Below are positions 21,601 through 33,600 of a stretch of DNA of 64,000 nucleotides, one piece after another. The stretch covers positions 3,197,955 to 3,261,954 of the forward strand of contig OY811973.1 in the NCBI GenBank assembly GCA_963681505.1, read 5' to 3'. Every line of letters starts with the position of its first letter. The stretch's first letter is position 1. A program made the position numbers and the translations under genes. Below the pieces are notes generated by a model. It had not been told where the DNA came from and made no database searches. It saw nothing but the letters and a program-made list of their open reading frames with translations. The DNA is from Eunapius fragilis (taxonomy: Eukaryota > Porifera > Demospongiae > Spongillida > Spongillidae).

Positions 21601-24238
21601 CCCTCTGTGCCATGTTACACCTGGTACCCTCGGTGCCATGTTACACCTGGTACCCTCTGTGCCATGTTACACCTGGTACCCTCTGTGCCATGTTACACCT
21701 GGTACCCTCGGTGCCATGTTACACCTGGTACCCTCTGTGCCATGTTACACCTGGTACCCTCCGTGCCATGTTACACCTGGTACCCTCGGTGCCATGTTAC
21801 ACCTGGTACCCTCGGTGCCATGTTACACCTGGTACCCTCGGTGCCATGTTACACCTGGTACCCTCTGTGCCATGTTACACCTGGTACCCTCGGTGCCATG
21901 TTACACCTGGTACCCTCGGTGCCATGTTACACCTGGTACCCTCTGTGTCATGTTACACCTGGTACCCTCTGTGCCATGTTACACCTGGTACCCTCTGTGC
22001 CATGTTACACCTGGTACCCTCGGTGCCATGTTACACCTGGTACCCTCGGTGCCATGTTACACCTGGTACCCTCTGTGCCATGTTACACCTGGTACCCTCG
22101 GTGCCATGTTACACCTGGTACCCTCTGTGCCATGTTACACCTGGTACCCTCTGTGCCATGTTACACCTGGTACCCTCGGTGCCATGTTACACCTGGTACC
22201 CTCTGTGCCATGTTACACCTGGTACCCTCTGTGCCATGTTACACCTGGTACCCTCTGTGCCATGTTACACCTGGTACCCTCTGTGCCATGTTACACCTGG
22301 TACCCTTTGTGCCATGTTACACCTGGTACCCTCTGTGCCATGCTACACCTGGTACCCTCTGTGCCATGTTACACCTGGTACCCTCTGTGGCATGTTACAC
22401 CTGGTACCCTCTGTGGCATGTTACACCTGGTACCCTCTGTGGCATGTTACACCTGGTACCCTTGGTGCCATGTTACACCTGGTACCCTCGGTGCCATGTT
22501 ACACCTGGTACCCTCTGTGCCATGTTACACCTGGTACCCTCTGTGCCATGTTACACCTGGTACCCTCTGTGCCATGTTACACCTGGTACCCTCTGTGCCA
22601 TGTACACCTGGTACCCTCTGTGCCATGTTACACCTGGTACCCTCTGTGCCATGTTACACCTGGTACCCTCTGTGCCATGTTACACCTGGTACCCTCGGTG
22701 CCATGTTACACCTGGTACCCTCTGTGCCATGTTACACCTGGTACCCTCTGTGCCATGTTACACCTGGTACCCTCGGTGCCATGTTACACCTGGTACCCTC
22801 TGTGCCATGTTACACCTGGTACCCTTTGTGCCATGTTACACCTGGTACCCTCTGTGCCATGCTACACCTGGTACCCTCTGTGCCATGTTACACCTGGTAC
22901 CCTCGGTGCCATGTTACACCTGGTACCCTCTGTGCCATGTTACACCTGGTACCCTCTGTGCCATGTTACACCTGGTACCCTCGGTGCCATGTTACACCTG
23001 GTACCCTCTGTGCCATGTTACACCTGGTACCCTCTGTGCCATGTTACACCTGGTACCCTCTGTGCCATGTTACACCTGGTACCCTCTGTGCCATGTTAAC
23101 CTGGTACCCTCTGTGCCATGTTACACCTGGTACCCTCTGTGCCATGTTACACCTGGTACCCTCTGTGCCATGTTACACCTGGTACCCTCGGTGCCATGTT
23201 ACACCTGGTACCCTCTGTGCCATGTTACACCTGGTACCCTCTGTGCCATGTTACACCTGGTACCCTCGGTGCCACGTTACACCTGGTACCCTCGGTGCCA
23301 CGTTACACCTGGTACCCTCGGTGCCACGTTACACCTGGTACCCTCTGTGCCATGTTACACCTGGTACCCTCGGTGCCATGTTACACCTGGTACCCACTGT
23401 GCCATGTTGTGCTGGTATTCTCTGTATTATCCTCAATATCCTGCATTTTTTAATTGTTACACCACACATATACTCGTACACACACTCACACACACACCAC
23501 ACACACACCACACACACACACACCACACACACACTTTTAGCCATTATTCGTGCTTGTTGACAAAGCTGAAGATGTGGACAAGTTCAAGGACTACAAATCC
23601 TCCAAGGTTGGTACCTCCCTCGCAGTTGAGACTCCAATCAGTGGCACAGTGTGCTATTAGTTCCCTCCTTGTTATGCATGTACCTCATACTGGTATACAC
23701 GTGTACCTCATACTGGTATACACATGTACCTCATACTGGTATACACGTGTACCTCATACTGGTATACACATGTACCTCATACTGGTATACACATGTACCT
23801 CATACTGGTATGCATGTGTACCTCATACTGGTATACACGTGTACCTCATACTGGTATACACGTGTACCTCATACTGGTATACACGTGTGTGTGTGTTCCA
23901 TGTTCAGTACATAAGGCATGCCTGAGCATGTCCAGTACATGCCTGAGCATGTCCAGTTGCTCTGTGCATACCTTCTTTCTCCTTTATCCATCATCCTTTG
24001 TCCTTTAGACTACTGCACCACCACCACCCTCATCATCACCATCACCACCTGCAGCTGCTCCTACACCGTCTAAACCTCCGCAGACACAGCCTCAGCCAGC
24101 ACCACCTCGTGAGCAGGTTAATGTTCCTTCTGGGAGGATATTTTCCAGCCCATACGCAAAGACTCTAGCATCAGAGAGGGGTGTGGACTTAGCTGTGAGT
24201 ATGGGATAGGTTATTACTGGGTGTGTGTGTGTGTGTGG

Positions 24239-24301
<63 letters not shown>

Positions 24302-25699
24302 TGTGTGTGCTACATTACCAGACATTTAATATTCAGGCTCATAATACACATGGGGGCAGGGTGGTGGGGGAGCCTTTTCTGGGTATGCTAGCCATGGCAC
24401 CATTGTCATGTAGTGTAACCAACTGCCATTTTTTGCTCGGCTAAATACTTTAGTGGATGGTGAGTACATTGTTATGAGGAACTAACTTTTGGGGGTAGTA
24501 AGGGGGGGGGGGTAAGAGGCTTGCATCTATTTACTTTAGGGTGGTTTCTCTGTGCATTGTACAGTCCATCCAGGGATCGGGACCTAGTGGTAGAATAGTG
24601 TCAAAGGATGTGTTAGCAGCAGCTGCTCAACCTTCAGTTGGTGCCGCCGCATACACGGACATTGAGCTCAGTAACATGAGAAAGGTTAGTTGCACTTTTG
24701 CAGGGTTAAGGGATCTTTTTGTGTTTATATGTGTATGTGTGTGTGTGTATTTTTATATGTGTATGTGTGTGTGTGTTGTATGTTTGTGTATTGTGTGTGT
24801 GTGTGTGTGTGTGAGTATGTGTGTGTGTGTGTGTGTTGCACATTACTCGATTACAATATGCTATTGCTATCACCTTACAGACCATTGCCACCAGACTCCA
24901 GCAGGCTAAGCAGACTATACCTCATTATTACCTCACTGTTGACATTGTCATGGATGACCTTCTCAAGTAAGTGCATGGGCAACATAACATGACCTTCTCA
25001 AGTAAGTGCATGGGGCAACTCCTTCTCAAGTAAGGGGATCTATGGGCATCTTAACATGACCTCCTTCTCAAGTAAGTGCATGGGGCAACTAACATGACCT
25101 TCTCAAGTAAGTGCATGGGGCAACTTAATGTGCCCAAGTACTGGACCTGTTCTTGTGTCTCTTGACTCCGCCCATCATTTAGTGCCCACTCAATTTTAAG
25201 TTCATGGTGTAAATGTCCACCATTAATTGACTATCCATACTGTAATTATATTTCAGCGACAATGACGAACAACTATGCTTTGGGTTTGGAGGGTTTTCTA
25301 CCCTCGTGACTTGACTTTTTAATAATGTACATGTTCACGTATCCATGCATCCCCTGTAACACTTAAATTATGCATGTTCGTTCTGGTATTTTTAATTTAA
25401 TTATATACCTTGTTTAATACACGTAATACATACAATTAGAATGCATACATACATCAAAACCTAAGCACATTATCTACAGAGTTAAATTGTTATGAACATG
25501 GATTAAAATCACATTATGGTGTTATTGATTTTGTATGTAAGCTTTGTGTTGTGTGTTTGCAGACTAAGAACTGAACTGAACAGCTATGTGGAACAGAAGC
25601 TGTCTGTGACTGATTTTCTCATTAAGGCAGCTGCTTTAGCCATGGGTGAGGTACCCGAAGTCAATTCCAGCTGGATGGGAGACTTCATCAGACAGTACG

Positions 25700-25784
<85 letters not shown>

Positions 25785-27317
25785 ACTTTTATGAGGAATT
25801 TTTGTGTCTCTATTATGTCTAAGTGTTGTAGTGAACCTCTGATCCTCCCAACCCAAGGTACCACAATGTTGATGTGAGCGTAGCGGTGAGTACAGAAGGA
25901 GGTCTGATCACACCCATCATTGTGAACGCTGAGATTAAGGTTTGCACAAGAACCACCTTTGTTGTATCAAAAAAGTCAGTTTCTTCGGGGGGCCCCTTCC
26001 CCCCGCCCCTCACTAGTCTATTTGGATATCCATTTAAAAGTGTTGGAAGGGAAAATTCATGTACCTTCTTCTAAATGAGTGTAGCGTTTTTTTTGTACAA
26101 CAATTAATTTGCTACAATGTTATCAACTGTACAAATTAGGGAAATAATAATAGTGAATACAAATTAAAATTAAAATCAAGAAAGCTGCTAAATGTTTATC
26201 TGGGTATAAATACCATGACATTCAAATAAACTGAGTTTTTAAAAATTTGAGTTGCAAAATAAAATCCATAATCATTGTCTTACTCAATAATGTTTAATCA
26301 AGTTATAAATAATTATTTCATCTTGAATAATTTGTCATGATTTCATAGGTCTTGATGCAATTACTATTGTAAGTATGGTTAATTCACCAGTTTGCTAACT
26401 AATTATAATTTAGTTACATTTAATATATTTTAAAACGTTGCACTCATTCAGTAACACCTGTATATCCATTGTCTTGCTTATCTTTGGTACCTTACTGTAG
26501 GGATGGAATTGTAGGATCATTACTTTAGTAACCTGTAGGTATGGCAGTGTGGCAATGATTAGCCAAGTTCTTTGGTAACCTTCTTGATTGTGGGGATTAG
26601 CCCAGTACCTTATGCAAGGGATGATGGGACTATGGGGATTAGCCTAGTACCTTCTGCAAGGGATGGGAGTATGGGGATTAGCCTAGTACCTTCTGAAAGG
26701 ATGGGAGTATGGGGATTAGACCTCTCACCCACAGGGTCTGAAGGCCATAAGTGCCAGCTTGAAGGACCTAGGTGAGAGAGCCAGGCTGGGCAAGCTCAAG
26801 CCTCATGAGTTCCAGGGAGGTACCTTCACCATCTCCAACCTGGGGATGTTTGGTGTGAAGCAGTTCACAGCCGTCATCAACCCTCCACAGGTACAGAGGG
26901 GAAGGGGAGGTTACCCTTTGTCCAGTTAGGTGTTATTTTATTGTCCTCCACCAGTCCTGTATCCTTGCAGTTGGGAGAACGGAGAAGAGAGTGATAATAG
27001 ATGAAGTCGAAAATGGCAGGTGAGAGATATCTTGACCCTTTTTGGGGCATATTCAAGTGAAGACATAAAGTTTTTGGTCATGAATGTAGATGGTGATTTC
27101 AATTTCTGCATGGTTGTTACTTTTCTTGTCTCCCCCTCCACCCCCTCCCTATTTTCCTCTGTCTTGCCCTGACACAACACACTTCAGCCAACGTGTGGCC
27201 AATGTCATGACAGTCACTCTGAGCTGTGATCACCGTGTTGTGGATGGAGCAGTGGGAGCCAAGTGGCTAGCAGCATTCAAGTCCCTTCTTGAAAAACCTG
27301 CCAAGATGCTTCTATAA
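18680..27317 (+). CDS. DLAT: Dihydrolipoyl acetyltransferase, pyruvate dehydrogenase E2
   Basis: Mitochondrial E2 core: transfers acetyl from lipoamide to CoA. Exons: 18680-18819, 18879-18940, 19012-19235, 23541-23606, 24009-24194, 24565-24684, 24881-24966, 25563-25694, 25858-25939, 26735-26890, 26955-27019, 27188-27317; 1,449 nt, 482 aa, phases all consistent. The N-terminal 67 residues are Arg/Ser-rich, as expected of a mitochondrial presequence. One lipoyl domain follows (ALSPTM, then [11 protein letters not shown]; lipoyl lysine about K113). Next come a Pro/Ser/Ala linker ([12 protein letters not shown]), the E3-binding domain ([19 protein letters not shown] then [13 protein letters not shown]) and the catalytic domain ([40 protein letters not shown]). 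The active-site motif DHRVVDG has H455 and D459 intact, which argues against the non-catalytic paralogue PDHX. Vertebrate DLAT has two lipoyl domains; here only one is seen. Introns 1 and 2 are 59 and 71 nt; intron 3 is 4.3 kb. Confidence 0.95.
19505..23400 (+). repeat. 3.9-kb minisatellite (26-bp unit) in DLAT intron 3
   Basis: About 150 tandem copies of GTGCCATGTTACACCTGG plus TACCCTCT (26 bp). Variants differ mainly at one or two positions (TCT/TCG/TTT/TTG/CCG before GTGCC). Because 26 is not a multiple of three and the unit lacks forward stops, all three plus frames stay open and give the same 26-residue peptide repeat. Shared rare marks show a higher-order duplication: a 1-bp deletion at 21041 and 22599, another at 21534 and 23092, and TTT variants at 21267 and 22825, all exactly 1,558 bp apart (60 units minus two deleted bases). 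Confidence 0.97.
23477..23535 (+). repeat. (CA)n abutting the DLAT exon 4 acceptor
   Basis: CACACTCACACACACACCAC-type sequence ends six bases before the AG of exon 4 (CACACTTTTAG|CC). It replaces most of the expected polypyrimidine tract. The donor end of the same intron is GT-rich (19270-19320). Confidence 0.9.
23670..23890 (+). repeat. 23-bp minisatellite in DLAT intron 4
   Basis: About nine copies of ACCTCATACTGGTATACACG plus TGT, with ACG/ACA and GTATGC variants, ending in a short GT run. Confidence 0.92.
24221..24310 (+). repeat. (GT)n in DLAT intron 5
   Basis: An imperfect GT tract on the sense strand starts about 27 nt after the exon 5 donor at 24195. Introns 6 (24727-24838) and 8 (25702-25782) carry similar tracts. 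Confidence 0.95.
24952..25140 (+). repeat. Tandemly duplicated exon-7 end and 5' splice site of DLAT
   Basis: The sequence ACCTTCTCAA|GTAAGTGCAT that ends exon 7 and opens intron 7 is repeated about five times, spaced roughly 30-60 bp, with one GTAAGGGG variant. Each copy retains a consensus donor, so exon 7 is followed by several decoy 5' splice sites. Confidence 0.9.
25702..25782 (+). repeat. (GT)n at the start of DLAT intron 8
   Basis: About 40 GT units begin eight bases after the exon 8 donor (ACA|GTACGACTGTGTG). They fill roughly half of the 163-nt intron. Confidence 0.95.
26575..26725 (+). repeat. Short minisatellite in DLAT intron 9
   Basis: Three to four copies of a 35-50 bp unit with GGGGATTAGCCTAGTACCTT and GCAAGGGATGGGAGTAT end just before the exon 10 acceptor (CCCACAG|GG). 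Confidence 0.8.
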
Positions 27318-28059
27318 ATAGAAGGGATGGCTGCTCAAATGGCATTTCAAACTGTGTATACTCTTGTTATAGCGGTAGGCAACTGTTGTGCAATATTATA
27401 TTAGGTGAACTTGTATATGTATATGTGTGTGCATGTACATAAAAGGGTTTATAACTGCAGAGGTTTTGGTCAAGTTGAGTCCTTCATACATGTACAATAT
27501 GGATATCAAATAGTTACTTGCGCCGGTTCGAACTGGCACAAAAAAAAAATTACACTTCGCTGCATGTGTATATATACTATAAGTAACAGCACGAAAAGCA
27601 ATATTAAATATATGCCCCACCCATGAGTACAACTCGAATATGGCACCACCCCCCCCAAAGATTTTATCTTCAATGAAGAATGTCAGGGGTGCAATTTGAG
27701 TGCAGATTCGTTGGCAGGGAGAAAAGTTGACCCTAACCCCTAACCAGCTGTGTCGGTTGCTTCTGGGCATTAAAACATTCCCTTCAAAGCCTGAGTTCAG
27801 ATACATACTTATCTATTTTGATATTGCGCGCAAGCCGTTCACCCTTGGTGAATTTGTATATATAGCATCCAAATCAAGTCGATATACCTTTTGAACTGTT
27901 AACAATATTGACTATTGACTAATATACTGTTAACGATATTGACTATTGACTAATATATTGCGTGCAATAAGTTGGTGGATCGTGGATCACTCCATCAGCT
28001 AACACTGCCTCATCATTAGATATTATTATGATATATGGAAATTTAATAGTATATACATG
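27318..28059. other. DLAT 3' flank
   Basis: The presumed 3' UTR of DLAT and AT-rich spacer. No gene is seen. A short tandem of AACAATATTGACTATTGACT lies at 27900-27960. Confidence 0.4.
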
Positions 28060-29290
28060 AATACATGAACATGTATTGTAAAACAAGTGGACATAATGAA
28101 CCCCTGGATCCAAGCTACCATTTTAAGCCTACCAAAAACTCATTGGGTTCCAAGTGGAGGTCAAGTGCAGCAGATGGTACCACAGACACCAAGAAGCAGA
28201 GTGAGGGGCTGACTCAGACAAAATACGCGTACTTTTGTGGGCAACTGCTGAAGAAGACACTAGCAATGTCTGAAGCAGACGATTATCAAGTTTCTGGGAC
28301 AATGTTCTATTTGATAGGAGAGGACAGAACAGATTCTACAGAAATGGCACCAGATGGAAGAACCTGGCTGTTAAAAAGAGAAATGGCCTGTACAAGATAC
28401 TGATTGATATCTCTGTCACCAAAGCCAGAGGAGCAATAAATGCTGCACTAGAAACTGCACTAGAATGGTGAGAAAGAGATCACAAGCCAAGGCCACCATA
28501 GCGTAGACCTGCTGCCATGAAGAATCAGAGGTGTACAACACAAAGCAAATACTGTCTGACATCACTACCAAAAAACTTGCAAGGAGGGTGGCTCTTGCAA
28601 GGTGAACGCTTACAGAAACACCCACATAAGCGCAAGAGAATTAAGGCCACCTGGGGGATCAATGGTTGCAACCTCGAACAGCTTAGATAGCAACTTCAGG
28701 GCATCAAGATGCTTTGTGAGGCAATGAAATAGATATGGGGGCTCCTAGGATGACCATGTGAGGTACACGTAAGTGTCCTTCATTGAGGCTGGAAAGGAAT
28801 GTATATCATCGCGACTAGCAACTTCAGGGCATCAAGATGCTTTGTGAGGCAATGAAATAGGTATGGGGGCTCCTAGGATGACCATGTGAGGTACACGTAA
28901 GTGTCCTTCATTGAGGCTGGAAAGGAATGTATATCATCGCGGCTAAAGAGTTCACACTTGCCTAAATTAACAAAAATACCCAAAGGCGGACAGGATTGAA
29001 GCCCGCAATACTAAAGACTTCGTACCAGCCAAGTACTCCATCATCCAAGGACCAAGGACCAATGCTCGGAAACGTAGATCGATGCACTCATCATCTGCAT
29101 CAATGACAGATACTACTTTGTGAAGGACCAAAGCAAAGAATAAAGGGCCCAATGGGTCTCCCTGTTGCACCCCTGCCTCAGAGGATAACCGACAGAATGC
29201 CAACAATAATGGGCGTGACCCGTAGGCGTAGTAGCCCATGGCAGGAGTTCGGAAGGATTTCTATTGCAAACTTCATAAGCCCTGGTTAAT
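28060..29290 (-). mobile_element. Degenerate non-LTR (LINE) retrotransposon remnant
   Basis: Read on the minus strand from 29290 to 28060, the fragment gives the reverse-transcriptase motif block GVQQGDPLGPLFFALVL, then in another frame LDDGVLG (the YLDDG catalytic box), then LGKCELFSRDD. A GGLGL...LSHHSSA box and a C-terminal SASW/CP-type tail follow. This order matches the distal part of LINE ORF2 proteins in marine invertebrates. The frame changes several times and stops interrupt it, so it is a dead 5'-truncated copy. A 128-bp internal segment is present twice in tandem (copies starting at 28691 and 28819). No endonuclease domain or target-site duplication was identified. Confidence 0.82.
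28686..28945. repeat. 128-bp tandem duplication inside the LINE remnant
   Basis: CAACTTCAGGGCATCAAGAT starts at 28691 and again at 28819. The two copies differ at only a few bases over 128 bp, so the duplication is recent compared with the decay of the LINE. Confidence 0.92.
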
Positions 29291-29547
29291 ATAATTCAGT
29301 GATCCGCTTACGATCCACGATCCACTGACAGCAAGGTAATTTCAACAATGCATAAAGTTATATACGGCTCCCCCTCCTTTCGTCAAGTTCATGTTAAAGG
29401 TATTCATGTGCTGCTGAGTGCTGTTGAGCGCAGTGTGCAGATGTTTCTTGTTAATTTTAAATGCCCTAGCTCAGTTAAAATCCCAGCGAGGAAACTATTT
29501 GGCCGTTTTTAAACTTGGGATGCGTGTATAATATTATAATATTATAT

Positions 29548-29780
29548 ATGGGGTCGTGGCAGCGAAAAGGGACCTATAGCCGCATATTATAGTAAACATT
29601 TTCCAGGAAGGAACTTAAAGTTGACGCGTGCAATTAAAATGTATACGCGTATTATCCCAACTTCAGGCCACTGTAATTCCATGATGGACAGACTAATTTC
29701 CAGTGCGTAAGAAAGAAGTTGTAGAGGACATAGGTGTCTCTTAGAATATGAAATAAATATGCGCTAGGTCCCTTTTCGCT
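29548..29780. mobile_element. MITE family A, copy 2
   Basis: Left end TATGGGGTCGTGGCAGCGAA; right end GCGCTAGGTCCCTTTTCGCT, stopping abruptly where a family B sequence begins. The interior matches copies at 2619, 32112 and 41488. Confidence 0.8.
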
Positions 29781-30030
29781 AAATCACCCTTAATTAATTC
29801 TGGGTAGTTTTTCAAGTTTTCAAATTTTTTGATTTTCCGTGAACTCCAAAGAGCTTCTATCACATTGTTCTTACGCATCCTAAATTGGACAATCCATCAT
29901 AAAGTTATGAAGGCAATTAGTCATACATTTCAATGTGAGTGCTACTTTTCTTTTGGTTGTCCTGGACAAGGGTGGTTTTGCTGGACACATACTAGCTCAC
30001 TGAGAGGGAAATGGTCCAGTTTTTCGGCGC
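29781..30030. mobile_element. MITE family B copy joined to family A
   Basis: Begins AAATCACCCTTAATTAATTC and ends near GGTGGTTTTGCTGGACAC, the family B termini. The blocks CGTGAACTCCAAAGAGCTTC and ACATTTCAATGTGAGTGC are shared with 52935-53205, inverted. Confidence 0.7.
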
Positions 30031-30616
30031 ACTAAAAATATTCATGCCACTTTACGTGTATACATACCCTCTGACCCGGGGTCGTTGGAATGCATGCAGC
30101 TTGCGCATTATGCCCCCCCCCCCCCCCCCCCCCCCTCCCCTTGCGTGTCAGCAGAATCCATAACGTTTATTCTGACACCTCATGTAATCTGGCAGGAGTG
30201 ACAAGCTACCCCCCAGCAACTCCACTTGCATCAGTATATACATGCAGCTGGCCTTTTTATATATGAACGTTGTATATATATGGGAGAGTCCCTATATATA
30301 TAGTATCATCAGTATACGACTATACGTAAACGGTGTGTTTAAAATCAACCCCAAAAATAAAATAATATAATGCATGCATGCGAATGGACGAGCTAGTTAT
30401 TTGGCGGCAAAAAGACTTCCAACTTGTCATAATTATGATAAATCTCCATTTGCTTATACATAGGCTCTTTAATACACATGTGTCACGTGACGTTTTATGC
30501 ATTGCTGAATACGTTTTTGGTTGCGTCTATTATAGGAAGCAGTATAGAGAAGTTGCATATATATAATAGTTATATACACATCTCTTGCATTGCCGGAACG
30601 CTGTGCGACGGAAGAG
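30031..30616. other. Upstream region of the EGF-repeat gene
   Basis: Contains a poly-C run of about 26 at 30113-30136, ATATATAT segments and GTCACGTGACG (30481-30491), an E-box-like palindrome about 130 bp before the start codon. No coding sequence is seen. Confidence 0.4.
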
Positions 30617-33600
30617 ATGGTGCTAGTGTTGTTTGTCGGTGCCCTGGTTTGTCTTGCATCGCTAACAGTTGCCCAGCAGGCGGGATGTAATAGTCTTCCA
30701 AACAGCGTCCAAGTGGAAAGTCTGATCTCCGCAAATTTCGCGGGAACTGGACAGGGCTCAGCGCCACCCACCATTGTGCTTCAGACGGCACCCGAGGGGT
30801 TCACTTACCGCGTCGTGTGTGCGTCGAGCTCTGGCGTACGCAACCAGTATCGCTTCGTCTCTATTGTGGCGTACTACACCAGTAATGGAGCAGGACCGGT
30901 GTACGGCCAGTTCGAGTTCGAGTGTGTCAACTCTCAATGGAGCGCCACGTCAACCTTCTTGGAGGCTACTGTGTTCGACAGAACGACTCTGACATCTACC
31001 TCTGCCGCAGTCAGTGCCAATAATAGAACAGACTGTGGCTACTGCCTGAACCCCACCTTCAGTTCTCCACCTCGGAGCGCTGATGCAGTCAACCATTGCA
31101 ATGGTGAGTTACATTATACCATAGATAAAGTAGAGCGATTGGAATTAAACGGGACCAATTAATACTAGTTCGCACCTCCACTCCTCGACACGGGTACAGA
31201 GCGTAGCCAGAGAATATATTATCTCTGGCGTAGCAAGTGTTTTAAGCCAAGACTTTAGGGATTGAGATGTCGGGATTACGGATTCACAGTGATCTAGTCC
31301 GACAGGACTTGAAAACGTCTTAAAAGATGAACGCTTTAAAATTGGAGGATCGAAGGCCAACGTTGCTATTGAATCCGCCAAATGTGTATTGCACTGGGCT
31401 TCTAGGCCAGAAAACGAAGAGTGCTTTATAAAACCTTTTCGGACGAGCTAATTAAGCCTTTGTACTTTCTTATAGACTACGCAAATTTAACGGCCTACCC
31501 ATTGCTTAAAAACCCGTCAGCACCTCTACAATCCAAGAAAAACAAAAGAACTCCAATTACGCTTGTAACGGCTTGTTACGTACTTGAAAGGAGGTTTGCA
31601 AGCAAACTGAAGAACAATCATACCTTCATAAAATTAATTAAAGATATACAGATAAGACTTATCAACGGCGCAGCCGGGGTGGTAACAGAATCGCGCTAAT
31701 AGTAGCTGGTAAAAAAAGGAGATAAAGTCCGTAACCAAGTCGCGAAGTATCCTAGAAAAACGCGTTCAGTACGAACAAAATAAGAATAAAGAACCGTAAC
31801 ACTTAAAGTATCACTTATAGAGACGTAGGAAAATGTAGGACGAACAATCGGTTGGTCTTGGTTTATAGGTGTTAATAACCGAGTGCCCACGTACAAGTCA
31901 TGCCCTCACGTGATGCCGTTTCCAATCGCTCTACTATGATTATATATGTGACTTTAACTGAAACGAGATTTTCACCCTTAGGTCTGTGCATGAATTTATA
32001 TGCATCGAAATCATATCGATTAGTAGACGAATCATGGTGCGGTGTGTTTAGAATATAGGAACCCCGTAGCGTTAATATTTCGGAAGATATATATCGATTG
32101 ATATGGATGCTATAGAGGCAGCGAAAAGGGACCTAACGCATATTATATTTTCCAGGGTCAAAGTTGACGCGTGCAATTAAAATGTACTCGTAATTAAAAA
32201 TTTAGACCACTGTAACTCCATGATGGACACACTAATTTCCAGTGCGTAAGAAATAAGTTGTAGAGGACATAAGTGTCTCTTTGAATATGAAATAGTTTGA
32301 AATATGCGCTATTTCATTTTCTACTGAAGAGACACAGTGCTCTTGCGTTATTGGTTTTTAAGAAGTCATCTGAGACTTAGTAGGTCAGTTGCTGGCAATG
32401 CGGATGAGATTTTAGAGAGAAAAAGGGGCATGCAGCTGTCAGATGCTTGTGCTTCTAAGCACATGAAGATGGCTGAACCAGAGGGCCTGGCATTCGATCA
32501 TTCAGAGGAAAAGAAGATATACATTCGTATGTTGACTCACGTGTGCACGTGTGCACCGCTTGCTCATACAAGTGTGCACGTGCGCAAGGCTTGCTCATAC
32601 AAGTGTGCACGTGCGCAAGGCTTGCTCATACAAGTGTGCACGTGCGCAAGGCTTGCTCATACAAGTGTGCACGTGCGCAAGGCTTGCTCATAGAGAGATT
32701 ATCTCTGCTGCTTCACGTGCATGTCAAATTGGACCTTTATCAAAGAAAAGCCTCTGTAATTCTATTGTGTCGCTTGTCTACTTTCATTTTTTTAAATTGC
32801 TTCAGATTATCAACTGCTCAACCTGACTCATTTTGAGAATGCGTATATATGGCAGATTACAGAGTGGTCACATGTCACATAAAAAAGCTCAATAGCGTGC
32901 AGTAATATAAAATAATATATGCATGAGCTGCATACAGTATTGACTGCAAGCTGCATGTACATGTACCATGTGTTGAATTAAAATCTGAGTTTATTTCAAT
33001 TTCTTTCACGCAGGATGCTCCGGTTGTTCCATCTGCTATATAGTGGGTACCTTTCCTCCTGCGGGCTCTTACTTCACCACTCAGTGTTGCAATGTGTACC
33101 TATCTGACGGCACGTGTGCTCTCAGCTGTCCGTTACCGTGGCCTACGTACTACGTTATCAACGGAACATGCGGTAAGTCGGAGCATGCACGTGCGCCGGG
33201 ACATAATTAAGTCGTGTGCGTCGTAAATATACATTGGGGGCTGTTTCATGTCCAGCATGATCACCCTTGTGTTACTTTGTGAAAAATGTTCAGGGACAAT
33301 CAAGTAACGCTAATTACCGAATTCGGTGCCTTATAACTAATTACGAATTCGGTGCCTTATATCTAATTACGAATTCGGTGCCTTAAAACTAATTACGAAT
33401 TCGGTGCCTTATTACGAATTCGGTGCCTTATAACTAATTACGAATTCGGTGTCTTATAACTAATTACGAATTCGGTGCCTTATAACTAATTATGAATTCG
33501 GTGCCTTATAACTAATTATAAATTCGGTGCCTTATAACTAATTATAAATTCGGTGCCTTATTACGAATTCGGTGCCTTAAAACTAATTACGAATTCGGTG

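Noticed and set aside
19505-23400. CRISPR-like appearance of regularly spaced repeats
   Set aside because: Units are head-to-tail with no unique spacers, inside a eukaryotic intron.
19429-23925. A 1,498-residue plus-strand frame and two overlapping long frames with a 26-residue repeat
   Set aside because: They are translations of the 26-bp intronic minisatellite, which has no forward stop in any frame; DLAT exons 3 and 4 splice across it in phase.
27520-27545. GGTTCGAACT resembling a tRNA T-loop
   Set aside because: No acceptor stem, anticodon arm or A box could be placed around it.
28065-28403. Plus-strand frame of 112 codons
   Set aside because: Shadow of the minus-strand LINE tail; it matches no family.
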